Positions 18,951 through 28,138 of a DNA stretch of 40,317 nucleotides are shown here, piece by piece. Numbering within the stretch: position 1 is the stretch's first letter; each line of letters opens with the position of its first letter. Below the pieces are notes generated by a model. The model did not search any database. It was not told the DNA's origin and saw only the letters and a list, made by a program, of their open reading frames with translations. The DNA comes from Piscibacillus salipiscarius JCM 13188 (GTDB taxonomy: Bacteria; Bacillota; Bacilli; Bacillales; Alkalibacillaceae): assembly GCF_001311865.1 (NCBI RefSeq), contig NZ_BBCD01000027.1, positions 1 through 40,317 on the forward strand, read 5' to 3'. The translations under genes and the position numbers were made by a program.

Positions 18951-19955
18951 TGAAGATAAATTATTAGAAATAAAAGATTTGAAAAAACATTTTAAAGTTG
19001 ATCGTAAGACAACTTTAAAAGCTGTAGATGGCTTGAATTTTGATATCTATAAAGGGGAAACATTTGGATTAGTAGGTGAATCTGGTTGCGGTAAATCAAC
19101 AGCTGGACGTACGATTTTACGATTATATGGTGCAACAGATGGTGACGTTATTTTCGATGGGAAAAACGTTCATGATAAAAATCAGCAGCCGATACTAAAG
19201 AATTAAGCCGTAAAATGCAGATGATCTTCCAGGATCCTTACGCATCTTTAAACCCGCGTATGACGGTTAAAGATATTATTGCTGAAGGTATTGATATTCA
19301 CGGATTAGCTAATAACAAACAAGACCGTGAAGATAAAGTTATTGAGCTATTAGAAACGGTTGGTCTGAATAAAGAGCACGCGAACCGTTACCCACACGAA
19401 TTCAGTGGTGGTCAGCGTCAACGTATCGGGATTGCTCGCGCACTAGCACTAGACCCAGATTTTATTGTGGCCGATGAGCCAATTTCTGCACTAGACGTTT
19501 CGATCCAAGCTCAGGTTGTTAACCTCATGAAACGTCTGCAGAAAGAAAGAGGATTAACGTATTTATTCATCGCGCACGACTTAGCGATGGTAAAGCATAT
19601 TAGTGACCGTGTAGGGGTTATGTATTTAGGAAGAATGATGGAGTTAGCGTCAAGTGACGACTTATACAAAAATCCATTACACCCCTATACACGTGCCTTA
19701 TTAAGTGCGATTCCTAAAAGTGATCCGGATGTTGAGAAGAACCGTGAGCGAATCATCTTAGAGGGAGATGTACCAAGTCCAACTAACCCTCCAAGTGGTT
19801 GCCCGTTTAGAACAAGGTGTCCGCTTGCACAAGAAGTATGCGCTGAAGTTGTACCTGCATGGATTGAAGCTGAGGAAGGTCACCATGTGGCGTGCCACGT
19901 CTATGATGATCGTTATAGTGATCAATTTGATGCTGCCAAACAAGCGATGTCATAA
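18940..19955 (+). CDS. oppF: Oligopeptide transport ATPase OppF, one frameshift
   Basis: About 338 residues. Walker A GESGCGKS, signature FSGGQRQR, Walker [10 protein letters not shown]-loop AHDLAM, and the C-terminal [15 protein letters not shown] motif. The A-run 19177-19181 lacks one base; restoring it gives [24 protein letters not shown]. The start overlaps the oppD end by 11 bp. Last gene of the operon, followed by a strong terminator. Confidence 0.94.
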
Positions 19956-19961
19956 TTTTTT

Positions 19962-19995
19962 AAGAACCTTTTTTTATAAGGTTCTTTTTTTTTTT
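19962..19995 (+). terminator. opp operon terminator
   Basis: AAGAACC and GGTTCTT stem, A/T-rich loop, then a run of more than ten T. Starts 7 bp after the oppF stop. Confidence 0.9.
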
Positions 19996-20012
19996 GCTTC
20001 AGGTTCGTATCA

Positions 20013-20160
20013 TGTCTCATATTTTTGCTCTAATGTCCTATAAAACGGCTTCAATGTCTCATAAACTTAGTCGAATGCCTCTTTTCGACAAAATTCGATT
20101 CCTCATGTAGGTTAAAAATGTCTCATAAACGGTTCTATATGTCCCATAAAACTTCCGAAC
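20013..20160 (+). repeat. 21-bp intergenic array, family 2 (TGTCTCATAAA), 7 units
   Basis: First half of the 482-bp gene-free gap between oppF and kbl. Units start at 20013, 20034, 20055, 20076, 20097 (degenerate, 22 bp), 20119 and 20140. Conserved half TGTC(T/C)CATAAA, preceded by AA; the rest varies. In one frame it reads Met-Ser-His-Lys every seven codons. A family-1-like GTTCGTAT sits immediately before it (20003-20010). Confidence 0.85.
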
Positions 20161-20192
20161 AGGATTCTTTTACGCCATGTGCGAAAAAGCAT

Positions 20193-20335
20193 CGATATTG
20201 ACGTTGGTGATCGATAAATCAAAGAAAAGGTTCGATAAAATGACGAATTTTACTTCGTCGACAAATTTCGCGGTAGATATATCTCAAAATGGGGTAGATA
20301 AAAGGGAAAATTGGGATAGATATCTTAAACCAAAA
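20193..20335 (+). repeat. 21-bp intergenic array, family 3 (CGATAAA), about 7 units
   Basis: Second half of the oppF-kbl gap. (C/A)GATA(A/T)A cores lie at 20193, 20212, 20233, 20275, 20296 and 20318; the 20233-20275 step is 42 bp with a damaged unit between, and the others are 19-22 bp. The unit at 20212 matches the first unit of the array at 40238 in 17 of 21 positions. In one frame it reads Ile/Val-Asp-Lys periodically, producing a long spurious ORF that runs into kbl. Confidence 0.75.
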
Positions 20336-20385
20336 GGTTCATTTAAAAATAAATCTCGGCTAAATTTCGCTCTTTCTGCAAAAAA

Positions 20386-20394
20386 TGTTATCAT
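20386..20394 (+). promoter_or_regulatory. Putative extended -10 promoter of kbl-tdh
   Basis: TGTTATCAT, 43 bp before kbl ATG 20438. No clear -35. Confidence 0.45.
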
Positions 20395-20437
20395 AGAATG
20401 GGTTTTAACATTTAACGTAATTTTAGGAGGTAAAGAC

Positions 20438-21625
20438 ATGCCAAGTGAAACGTTAAATCAGTTTTTAAATGAGAACTTAAACGAGCTTAAAGACCAAGGA
20501 CTTTACAATGAAATCAACGTTGTAGAAGGGTCTAATGGTCCAAGAATTACAATCGATGGCAAGGAGCTTATTAACCTGTCGTCAAATAACTATTTAGGTC
20601 TTGCAACGGACGATCGTCTAAAAGAAGTTGCGAAAGACGCTGTTGAATCACACGGTGTTGGAGCGGGTGCCGTTCGTACGATTAACGGAACGCTCGATTT
20701 ACATGTAAAATTAGAAGAAAAAATTGCAGAATTAAAGGGACTGAAGCTGCAATTGCTTATCAGTCAGGTTTAACTGTAATATGGCAGCGATTTCAGCTGT
20801 TATGGATAAAAATGATGCCATTTTATCTGACGAGCTTAACCATGCATCGATTATTGATGGTTGCCGTCTTTCTAAAGCAAAATTATACGATTCAATCATT
20901 CAGATATGGCTGACTTACACGAGAAAGCTAAAGAAGCGAAAGAATCTGGTCAATACAATAAAATTATGATTATTACTGACGGTGTTTTCTCAATGGATGG
21001 GGACATTGCGAAGCTTCCTGAAATCGTTGAGATCGCTAAGGAATTTGACCTAATCACTTATGTAGATGACGCGCATGGTTCTGGTGTTTTAGGAAAAGGT
21101 GCCGGAACTGTTAAGCATTTTGGACTGCAAAAGGATATTGACTTCCAAATGGGTACGTTATCTAAAGCCATAGGTGTTGTGGGCGGTTACGTAGCCGGTA
21201 AGCAAAATTTAATCGACTGGCTAAAAGTACGCTCTCGTCCGTTCTTATTCTCAACGTCACTATCACCAGCTGACGTAACGGCTTGTACTAAGGCGATTGA
21301 CCTATTAATGGAGTCAACAGAGCTTCATGACCGTATGTGGGAAAACGGTGACTACTTGAAAAAAGGTCTAAAAGAATTAGGCTTTGATATTGGAAATAGT
21401 GAAACGCCAATCACACCTTGTATTATAGGAGAAGAAAAGGCGACACAAGAATTTAGTAAACGTTTATTTGATGAAGGTGTTTATGCTAAATCAATCGTGT
21501 TCCCAACAGTGCCAAAAGGAACAGGGCGCGTGCGTAATATGCCAACAGCCGCACATACAAAGGACATGCTTGATGAAGCATTAGCCATCTATAAAAAAGT
21601 CGGAAAAGACATGGGACTTATATAG
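20438..21625 (+). CDS. kbl: 2-amino-3-ketobutyrate CoA ligase (glycine C-acetyltransferase), three frameshifts
   Basis: PLP enzyme converting 2-amino-3-oxobutyrate plus CoA to glycine and acetyl-CoA, second step of threonine breakdown. About 396 residues once repaired. Family features: [49 protein letters not shown], and the PLP lysine in [12 protein letters not shown]. Three single-base losses: near 20738-20743 (restores [14 protein letters not shown]), near 20775 (LTCNMAA) and near 20893-20896 ([11 protein letters not shown]). Start ATG 20438 has TAGGAGGT upstream. Two-gene operon with tdh, the partner enzyme. Confidence 0.93.
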
Positions 21626-21656
21626 AGATCGTTTTGGGGAATTGGAGGAAACATCA

Positions 21657-22604
21657 ATGAAGAAGGTTTTAATCACTGGCGCTCTAGGTCAAATTGGCTC
21701 AGAGCTAACGACAACGTTGCGTGAACGCTATGGCGCTGACAACATCATTGCAACTGACATTCGTAGAGCAGACAGTGAAGTCGTAACAGGCGGCCCGTTT
21801 GAAATTTTAGATGTCACAGATTATAACAAGATGTATGAACTCGCTCAAAAGTACGAAGTTGATACGATTATGCATTTAGCCGCTCTATTGTCAGCTAAAG
21901 CGGAAAATAATCCGAAATTTGCATGGGACTTAAACATGGGCGGACTCGTCAATGCGCTTGAGGTTGCACGTGAGCTAGAGCTTAAATTTTTCACGCCAAG
22001 TTCGATTGGTGCATTTGGTCCGACAACACCTAAATTTAAAACGCCTCAAGATACGATTCAGCGTCCAACGACGATGTATGGGGTGAATAAAGTATCAGGC
22101 GAGTTGCTTTGTGATTATTATTTTAACCGTTTCGGAGTCGATGCTCGTGGTGTTCGCTTCCCTGGTCTAATTTCATATGTGACAGAACCAGGCGGCGGGA
22201 CGACAGACTATGCTGTTGAGATCTACTACGAAGCGCTTAAGAATAAAAAGTACACCTCGTATATAGCTGAAGGTACTTACATGGATATGATGTACATGCC
22301 AGATGCAATCAATGCGATTATTCAGCTGATGGAAGCTGATGCGGGTAAGCTTGAACATCGTAACGCGTTTAACGTAACCGCGATGAGTGCAGCTCCAGAA
22401 GATTTTGCTCGAGCGATTCAAAAACACATTCCAGAGTTTGAAATTGATTACGATGTCGACCCAATCCGTCAGACGATTGCGGAGAGCTGGCCAGACTCGA
22501 TTGATGCCGAATGCGCAGCAAACGAGTGGGGCTTTAAACCAGAATTCGATATCGATAAAATGACAGAAGATATGCTTAAAAAGTTAAAAGAAAAGTTGGG
22601 CTAA
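21657..22604 (+). CDS. tdh: L-threonine 3-dehydrogenase, SDR/epimerase type
   Basis: Oxidises threonine with NAD+ to 2-amino-3-ketobutyrate, the substrate of the upstream kbl product. 315 residues, intact. It belongs to the short-chain (UDP-galactose-epimerase-like) class, not the zinc class: Rossmann [16 protein letters not shown] for [11 protein letters not shown] and the catalytic YGVNK (YxxxK). The pairing with kbl and the motifs RFPGLISY and [11 protein letters not shown] support threonine dehydrogenase over a sugar epimerase. ATG 21657 has TTGGAGG eight bases upstream; the frame's earlier TTG at 21642 lies in that site. Confidence 0.9.
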   Translation: MKKVLITGALGQIGSELTTTLRERYGADNIIATDIRRADSEVVTGGPFEILDVTDYNKMYELAQKYEVDTIMHLAALLSAKAENNPKFAWDLNMGGLVNALEVARELELKFFTPSSIGAFGPTTPKFKTPQDTIQRPTTMYGVNKVSGELLCDYYFNRFGVDARGVRFPGLISYVTEPGGGTTDYAVEIYYEALKNKKYTSYIAEGTYMDMMYMPDAINAIIQLMEADAGKLEHRNAFNVTAMSAAPEDFARAIQKHIPEFEIDYDVDPIRQTIAESWPDSIDAECAANEWGFKPEFDIDKMTEDMLKKLKEKLG

Positions 22605-22622
22605 AGCGCCCAACTTTTTTTA
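22593..22622 (+). terminator. kbl-tdh terminator
   Basis: AAGTTGGGC and GCCCAACTT stem enclosing the tdh stop codon in its loop, then a run of T. Confidence 0.92.
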
Positions 22623-22652
22623 TTTTATGAAGTTTCTCATTTACGTTAGAAT

Positions 22653-22820
22653 TGTCCATATAATCAGCAAGAGTGTTCATATTTTGCCATGAACTGTTCG
22701 TATTATCGAAAAGTTTGTTCATATTTCAGCATAAATTGTTCGTATTACAACCTAAAGTGTCTGTATTTAAGTTAAGATTGTTCATAAGAATGGTCAAATT
22801 GTCCGTATTTTAAAGTAAAC
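22653..22820 (+). repeat. 21-bp intergenic array, family 1, 8 units
   Basis: Units start at 22653, 22674, 22695, 22716, 22737, 22758, 22779 and 22800, every step exactly 21 bp; a more degenerate unit may precede at 22632. Conserved start TGT(T/C)C(G/A)TATT, end (A/R)AAN. Sits between the convergent 3' ends of tdh and the TPR gene. Confidence 0.93.
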
Positions 22821-22839
22821 CCTTGGACTTTAAGGCAAC

Positions 22840-23318
22840 CTAGTTAAACACCTCATCTAAACGACTCGCATAAAAATCAAGTGCTCGTGAGAACTGCTTA
22901 ATCGATTCATCATCAGTCGTCTCAAGCAATTTCTTCAACACAAATTCCATAGCCAAATCTGTATCCCCTAAGTTATAAAGCGTCATCGCAAAGAAAATAT
23001 AAAACGCATTGTAATCAGGATATTCACTCATCCCAATCTCCAATGTTTCGCGAGCCTGTTCATACAAGCCAACCGCACGATAACTACTGCCAAGGCATAA
23101 CAATGCATCTCGACGCATCTCACCTTCAAGGCCTAACTCTAAAGCTTGTTTATAAAAACCAATAGCTTGCGGCTCCATATCGTTTTGATCATGTATATAA
23201 GCAGTTTCTAATAACAGTTCGGCGTTTGGTCATCTTTTTCTAATAATTGAAGCGCGAGATTTCTCGCATCATCGTAATTTCCCTTTTCTCTAAGTGCTTT
23301 TACTTCTTCTAAACTCAT
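22840..23318 (-). CDS. Tetratricopeptide-repeat protein, one frameshift
   Basis: About 159 residues made of roughly four TPR-like helix pairs (NYDDARNLALQLL, EPQAIGFYKQALEL, LYEQARETLEIGM, DTDLAMEFVLKKLLE). TPRs are protein-interaction scaffolds; the partner is unknown. Cytosolic, no signal. The run at 23225-23227 lacks one base; restoring it gives KDDQNAELLLETAYIHDQND. Start ATG 23318 with AAAGGAG nine bases upstream. Transcribed alone. Confidence 0.78.
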
Positions 23319-23495
23319 GATTTTAACTCCTTTCTAACTCAATTGTATAGCTCACCCAAAGACTAGGCAAACTAAAATTGGGACTTAGCTTTAAATGAAC
23401 TCAAATGTACTTAAATTTTTTTTAAAATATATCCTTAAACTATGTAAAACCTATGAGTAGGTATCAAATCCTTTAACATAGTTCAAAATCCTGTT

Positions 23496-23524
23496 TTGAC
23501 TAAATTTCGACAATTCACTACAAT
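23496..23524 (+). promoter_or_regulatory. Sigma-A-type promoter of the BCCT transporter gene
   Basis: TTGACT (23496-23501), 17 bp, TACAAT (23519-23524). It is the best -35/-10 pair in the window and predicts a leader of about 60 bases. Confidence 0.75.
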
Positions 23525-23544
23525 ATATTTTGTGTGAAAAAATT

Positions 23545-23569
23545 CGAAGGGCGAAACACCTTCGTTTTT
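23545..23569 (+). other. Terminator-like hairpin in the BCCT leader
   Basis: CGAAGG and CCTTCG (6-bp stem, 8-base loop) followed by TTTTT, placed between the promoter and the ribosome binding site. It could attenuate transcription; the stem is short and no alternative pairing was found. Confidence 0.35.
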
Positions 23570-23591
23570 GTAAAATAATAGGAGGAACATG

Positions 23592-25166
23592 ATGAAAATA
23601 AAAGAAAAGTATCACTCGGAGGACTATCTGGGTAAAGGAGTCCAAAAGACCGCTTTATTTATTAGTGGTGGATTTTTAATTTTATTCTTTTTACTAGCTT
23701 TTTTAGCACCTGACTTTACAGAGAAAGCTGTTGGTGCTTCATTTGACTGGTCAGCTCAATTTTTTGGTTTGTTCTGGCAGTTATTAATGTTAGCAACGCT
23801 AATTGTAGGGTTACTACTTATGTTTACGCGATATGGAAGAGTTAAGTTAGGTAAACAGGAAACCCCTGAGTTTTCTAATTTTCGCTGGATTGCGATGGTT
23901 TTAACGACATTACTTGCAAGTGGTGGTGTGTTCTGGGCAGCAAGTGAGCCAATGTCACACTTTATCACGACGCCACCGTTGTTTAGTGCAGAGAACTTAA
24001 GTGCGTGGGATCGCGCCGTTCCTGGTGTTGCTCAAGCATTTTTCCATTGGGGATTTTCTGCATGGGCCGTATTAGGTACAGTTGCAACGATTGTATTGAT
24101 GTACGCTCATTATCATAGAGGAATGCCTTTAAAGCCAAGAACGATTCTATATCCGTTAATTGGAGATAAAGTATTCAAACGTTACAACTTCTTTGGTTTA
24201 ACAGCTGATGTGACGTCAATTATCGCTGTTGCTGCGGGTACTATTGGAGCAATTGGCTTCTTAGGCCTACAGGCGGCTTATGCTTTCGAACAAGTGACAG
24301 GCATTGAAAGTAATTTGTTCATGCAGATTTTATTTATTGTAATCTTAATTGGAATTGCAACGATTTCGGCTGTTACGGGTGTTGACAAAGGAATCCAGCT
24401 ATTAAGTCGTTTTTAACGTAGCGTTTGCCGTTCTGCTCATGGTGATCATTTAATTGTTGGACCTACAGCGTTTATTTTAGATATTTTCATTACAGCAGAA
24501 GCTTTCCAACTACAAAACTTCTTAATGATGAGCTTAACTCGTGGTGATGAAACGTGGTTAGCATGGTGGACCGTCTTCTTCTGGGGTTGGTTTATCGGTT
24601 TTGGCCCAATGATGTCGATCTTTATTGCACGTATTTCACGTGGACGTACAATTCGTGAGTTAATTGTAGCTGTAGCCATAATTTCACCAATTGTCAGTAA
24701 CTTATGGTTCGCAACACTAGGTGGATCTGGTGTATTCTTTGAAATGCAAAATTCAGGAATTATATCAGAGCCTCTGCAAAATGTTGGTCAGGAAGCAGCC
24801 GTTATGGCAATCTTGAACCAACTACCAATGAGTGCAGCCTTTGCGGTTGGATTTTTAATCATTACCATCGTGTTTGTGGCGACTACGGCCGACTCAATGT
24901 CATACGCATCAGCCGTTGCCGTTACAGGTAATGATAACCCTAGTAAGTATATCCGTGTGTTCTGGGCACTTATTTTTGGTGCAGTTGCAGTCGCACTTCT
25001 AACGTTAGGTGAAGGTAGTATTGGTCTACTACAAAACTTCATCGTCGTATCGGCAGTGCCGGTATCATTACTACTACTTCCGCCAGTTTGGGATTCCGTT
25101 AAAATCGCAAATAAAATGGCTATTGAACAAGGAATTAAAAGTAAAGACGATCGTAGTAAACTATAA
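23592..25166 (+). CDS. BCCT-family transporter, two frameshifts
   Basis: About 525 residues, twelve membrane segments, of the betaine/carnitine/choline family: FWAASEPMSHF, HWGFSAWAVLGTV, ARISRGRTIRE, ATTADSMSYASAV. These usually import quaternary ammonium compatible solutes with Na+ or H+. The segment corresponding to BetP WAWWISWSP reads WGWFIGFGP, so two aromatic substrate-box tryptophans are phenylalanines and the substrate is uncertain. Two shifts: an extra T at 24411-24415 (restores LSRFNVAFAVLLM) and a missing T near 24447-24449 (VIILIVGPTAF). ATG 23592 fits AGGAGG better than ATG 23589. Confidence 0.87.
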
Positions 25167-25173
25167 AATATAA

Positions 25174-25202
25174 AGCACTCCTCAACTGAGGGGTGCTAAT
25201 TT
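25174..25202 (+). terminator. BCCT gene terminator
   Basis: AGCACTCCTC and GAGGGGTGCT stem (10 bp, one G-T), 4-base loop, then AATTTTA. Confidence 0.8.
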
Positions 25203-25273
25203 TATGGGACAATATGCTTAAACAAAACTTAGCGTGGTATACTACCATTAGAAAATGAAAAAGGGTGATTCGA

Positions 25274-25808
25274 ATGGAAGCAAAACCTTGCATCAATTCT
25301 TTAACAGTTAAAAACTCACACGTTCTCCCGCCAGATACCAATAGTCACGGTACATTATTCGGTGGACAACTCATGGCTTACATAGATGATGTGGGGGCCA
25401 TCGCGGCAACGAGGCACGCACGCATGCCAGTTGTGACAGCTTCGACTGACTCGGTTGACTTTTTACATCCAGTTAAAGAAGGTAACACTATTTGTCTAGA
25501 GGCTTTTGTGACTTATACGCATCGCACATCAATGGAAGTGTTCGTTAAGGCCATTACAGAAAACTTACTAACCGGTGAGCGTCAAGTCTGTACAACAGCG
25601 TTTTTTAACGTTTGTTGGGTTAGATGAAGATGGAAGCCCTACAGAAGTACCACCGGTTTACCCTGAATCAGAAGAAGAGAAGTGGCTTCACAATGGGGCG
25701 GCGGCACGTGCTGAATACCGTCGTAAGCGTCGCAAGGATTCAAAAGAGTTAGCAGACCGTTTTGGTGCCGATTTCCCATGGGATCCCACAACGAATCGAA
25801 AGGCCTAA
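25274..25808 (+). CDS. ykhA: Acyl-CoA thioesterase, hotdog fold, one frameshift
   Basis: Hydrolyses acyl-CoA thioesters; cytosolic. About 178 residues, the size of B. subtilis YkhA. Hallmark: NSHGTLFGGQLMAYIDDVGAIAA with the catalytic Asp, then ASTDSVDFLHPVKEGN. The C-terminal arm (WLHNGAAARAEYRRKRR) is in another frame: the T-run 25602-25607 has one base too many, and removing it restores TAFLTFVGLDEDGSP. ATG 25274 is preceded by AAAGGGTGAT; GTG 25265 lies inside that site. Confidence 0.9.
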
Positions 25809-25842
25809 TTGACTTTACTTATAGCACCATATAAAATGAACG

Positions 25843-25848
25843 TATAAT
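25843..25848 (+). promoter_or_regulatory. -10 of the hut operon
   Basis: TATAAT, 20 bp before hutP. The -35 is weak, and the leader is very short. The hutP ribosome binding site (GGTG) is poor, consistent with little HutP being needed. Confidence 0.45.
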
Positions 25849-25867
25849 AGAAATTGTTGGTGTTAAC

Positions 25868-26317
25868 ATGAAAAAGTCATTAGAAGCGGGAATCGGAAAG
25901 TCAGCTCTTCAGTTAGTATTAGCTAGTAGCCATGAGATCGAAGAGGCCGAAGCTCGCGTCACTGAATCAGGTTTTCATTATTGTTTAGGAAAAACAGGAT
26001 CGATGGATATGCAGAAGGTCGTCTCAGCGATTGAAACAGCTGCCAAGCGCCATCAGATTATTGATGAAAAACTATACCGAGAAATGCACGCGCTATACCA
26101 TGCCATTTTAGAAGCGTTAGAAGGCGTCACAAGAGGCCAGGTGTTACTAGGAGATGTGATGCGAACAGTTGGACTAAGGTTTAGCGTCGTACGCGGGATG
26201 CCTTATGAAAATGAGGCAGAAGGTGAATGGATTGCTGTAGCGTTATATGGAACCATTGGCGCGCCTATTAAAGGGCTAGAGCATGAAACAACAGGTCTCG
26301 GTATTAACCACATTTAA
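25868..26317 (+). CDS. hutP: HutP, histidine-dependent RNA-binding antiterminator
   Basis: 149 residues, intact. With L-histidine and Mg2+ HutP hexamers bind NAG repeats in hut mRNA and open the terminator before hutH. The sequence follows the family throughout: [11 protein letters not shown], the metal/histidine region [38 protein letters not shown], and the C-terminal [19 protein letters not shown]. Its target hairpin is present 30 bp downstream. First gene of hutPHUIG. Confidence 0.96.
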   Translation: MKKSLEAGIGKSALQLVLASSHEIEEAEARVTESGFHYCLGKTGSMDMQKVVSAIETAAKRHQIIDEKLYREMHALYHAILEALEGVTRGQVLLGDVMRTVGLRFSVVRGMPYENEAEGEWIAVALYGTIGAPIKGLEHETTGLGINHI

Positions 26318-26346
26318 ATAGAAACGCCCAGAGCGATGAGATAATA

Positions 26347-26390
26347 GGGGGCTAACCTTCAAGGAATACCTTGAGGGTTAGTCCCTTTTT
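26347..26390 (+). terminator. HutP-controlled intrinsic terminator between hutP and hutH
   Basis: A 17-bp stem (arms 26348-26364 and 26369-26385; core CTAACC/GGTTAG) with loop AATA, followed by TTTTT. TAG triplets at its base (26345-26347 and 26379-26381) and NAG triplets just upstream (CAG, GAG, GAG) are the kind of sequence HutP recognises. Predicted: terminates without histidine, read-through with it. Confidence 0.88.
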
Positions 26391-26411
26391 GTCTATTAAA
26401 GGAGTGATGAC

Positions 26412-27885
26412 ATGGAGTTAACCGGATCTAATCTGGATTTAGAAAAAGTAAAACAAATTGTAACAGGTTTTGAAACCGTTACCATATCAAAAGAGAGTTT
26501 AGAAGAAGTTAAGAAAAGTCGGAAGGCTGTTGAAGATTACTTAGACCAGCATCAAGTCATTTACGGAATCAACACAGGATTCGGAAAATTTAGCGATGTC
26601 GAAATTGAGGACGGAGATCTTGATGAGCTTCAGTTGAACTTAATTCACTCGCACGCATGCGGAGTGGGTGAGCCTTTTTCAGAACAAGTAAGCCGGGCGA
26701 TGATTTTACTTCGCGCCAATGCGCTTTTGAAAGGTTACTCAGGGGTTCGGCCCGTCATTATTGAAAGATTAATAGATTTACTGAATCACCGAATTCACCC
26801 TGTTATTCCTCAGCAAGGTTCATTAGGAGCAAGCGGGGATCTCGCTCCACTTGCGCATTTGGCATTAGTTTTGTTAGGTGAGGGTGAAGTCTATTATCAA
26901 GGCGAACAAGTGCCAACGATGATCGCATTTAACCAAGAAAAGTTAGAGCCTGTTCAGTTAAAAGCAAAAGAAGGTCTGGCTCTGATTAACGGGACCCAGG
27001 CCATGACCGCAGTTGGCGTTTTAGCTTACCTTGATGCTGAAAAAGTATTAACGTATTCAGAAAAATTGCCGCCATGACGATGGAGGGTCTCGAGAGCATT
27101 ACGTGCGCCTTTGATGACCTCATTCACATGCGCGAGGGCACGCCGAACAGAGAGAAGTGGCAGAAAGAATGCGTGAGTACTTGAAAGGAAGTCAATTAAC
27201 GACCAAACAAGGTGAGAAGCGAATTCAAGATGCATACTCCATACGCTGTATTCCGCAAGTGCTGGGAGCATCGTGGCAAACACTTGGTTACGTTAAAGAT
27301 AAGCTCGAAACCGAGATTAATGCAGCAACTGATAACCCGCTCATTTTTTCTGATGAAGGAAAAGTATTATCTGGAGGAAACTTTCACGGCCAGCCGATTG
27401 CGGTTGCGATGGATTTATTAAAAATCGGCATGAGTGAAGTCGCGAACATTTCAGAGCGCAGGATAGAGCGTTTGGTTAATCCGCAGCTGAATGACCTGCC
27501 GCCGTTTTTAAGCCCAGAACCAGGACTTCAATCTGGCGCGATGATTATGCAGTACACAGCCGCATCCCTCGTATCAGAAAACAAAACCCTTGCCCACCCT
27601 GCAAGCGTGGACTCGATTCCGTCATCAGCGAATCAAGAAGATCACGTTAGTATGGGGACAATAGGAGCGAGGCACGCCGCACAGATTATCGAAAACGTTC
27701 GTCGCGTGGTCGCAATCGAGTTTATTTGCGCCATGCAGGCCGTGGAACTGAGGGGCGGACCTGCTAAGATGGCCGAGACAACTCGAGTTCTTTACGAGGC
27801 GGGGCGCGAGGTCGTACCGAGTATTAAACGAGATCGGGTGTTTTCGAAGGATATTGAGGCACTTCAAGAATGGTTGAGACAGTAA
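26412..27885 (+). CDS. hutH: Histidine ammonia-lyase, two frameshifts
   Basis: Deaminates histidine to urocanate, first step of histidine use. About 492 residues. The MIO-forming Ala140-Ser141-Gly142 is in [25 protein letters not shown] and the C-terminal [14 protein letters not shown] are also typical. Two lost bases: A-run near 27062-27066 (restores [13 protein letters not shown]) and a G near 27130 ([17 protein letters not shown]). ATG with AAAGGAGTGATG upstream, just behind the HutP terminator. Confidence 0.94.
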
Positions 27886-27896
27886 AATTCACGCAT

Positions 27897-28100
27897 TTAT
27901 CGTATGTTGAGTGGAACTGTTCGTATCTTTGAACTAATTGTCCGTATATCAGAGTGAATTGTCCGTATTTAATAAGAAAGTGTTCGTATCTTGCTATAAA
28001 CTGTCCGTATTTAAAACAAAAGTGTTCATATACTTGATTAAACTGTTTGCATTTACAAGAGAATTGTTCATATTTTGATAGAAAGTGTCCGTAATCATGT
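27897..28100 (+). repeat. 21-bp array, family 1, 10 units, inside the hut operon
   Basis: Units start at 27897 (degenerate), 27918, 27939, 27960, 27981, 28002, 28023, 28044, 28065 and 28086, every step exactly 21 bp. It fills the 253-bp gap between the hutH stop and the hutU ribosome binding site. No terminator or promoter is seen in the gap, so the array is probably transcribed with the operon. Confidence 0.95.
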
Positions 28101-28138
28101 ATTTTAAAATAGTTTTCTAGATCAAGGAGGAGTATTAC

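Noticed and set aside
20177..20437. ORF start at 20177 that would extend kbl by about 87 residues
   Set aside because: The extension reads through the family-3 array with Asp-Lys periodicity, has no homologue-like sequence, and the true start at 20438 has a strong ribosome binding site and a promoter just upstream.
19990..20437. tRNA or riboswitch in the long oppF-kbl gap
   Set aside because: No cloverleaf, TTCRANYC box or aptamer-like conserved core; the gap is explained by two arrays and a promoter.
20438..21625. kbl, hutU, hutH and others as true pseudogenes
   Set aside because: Single-base shifts in runs with all downstream motifs intact, spread evenly over unrelated operons, point to sequence error.
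27897..28100. CRISPR array
   Set aside because: Conserved part is only about 10 bp, spacers about 11 bp, no cas genes, and similar arrays occur in several gaps.
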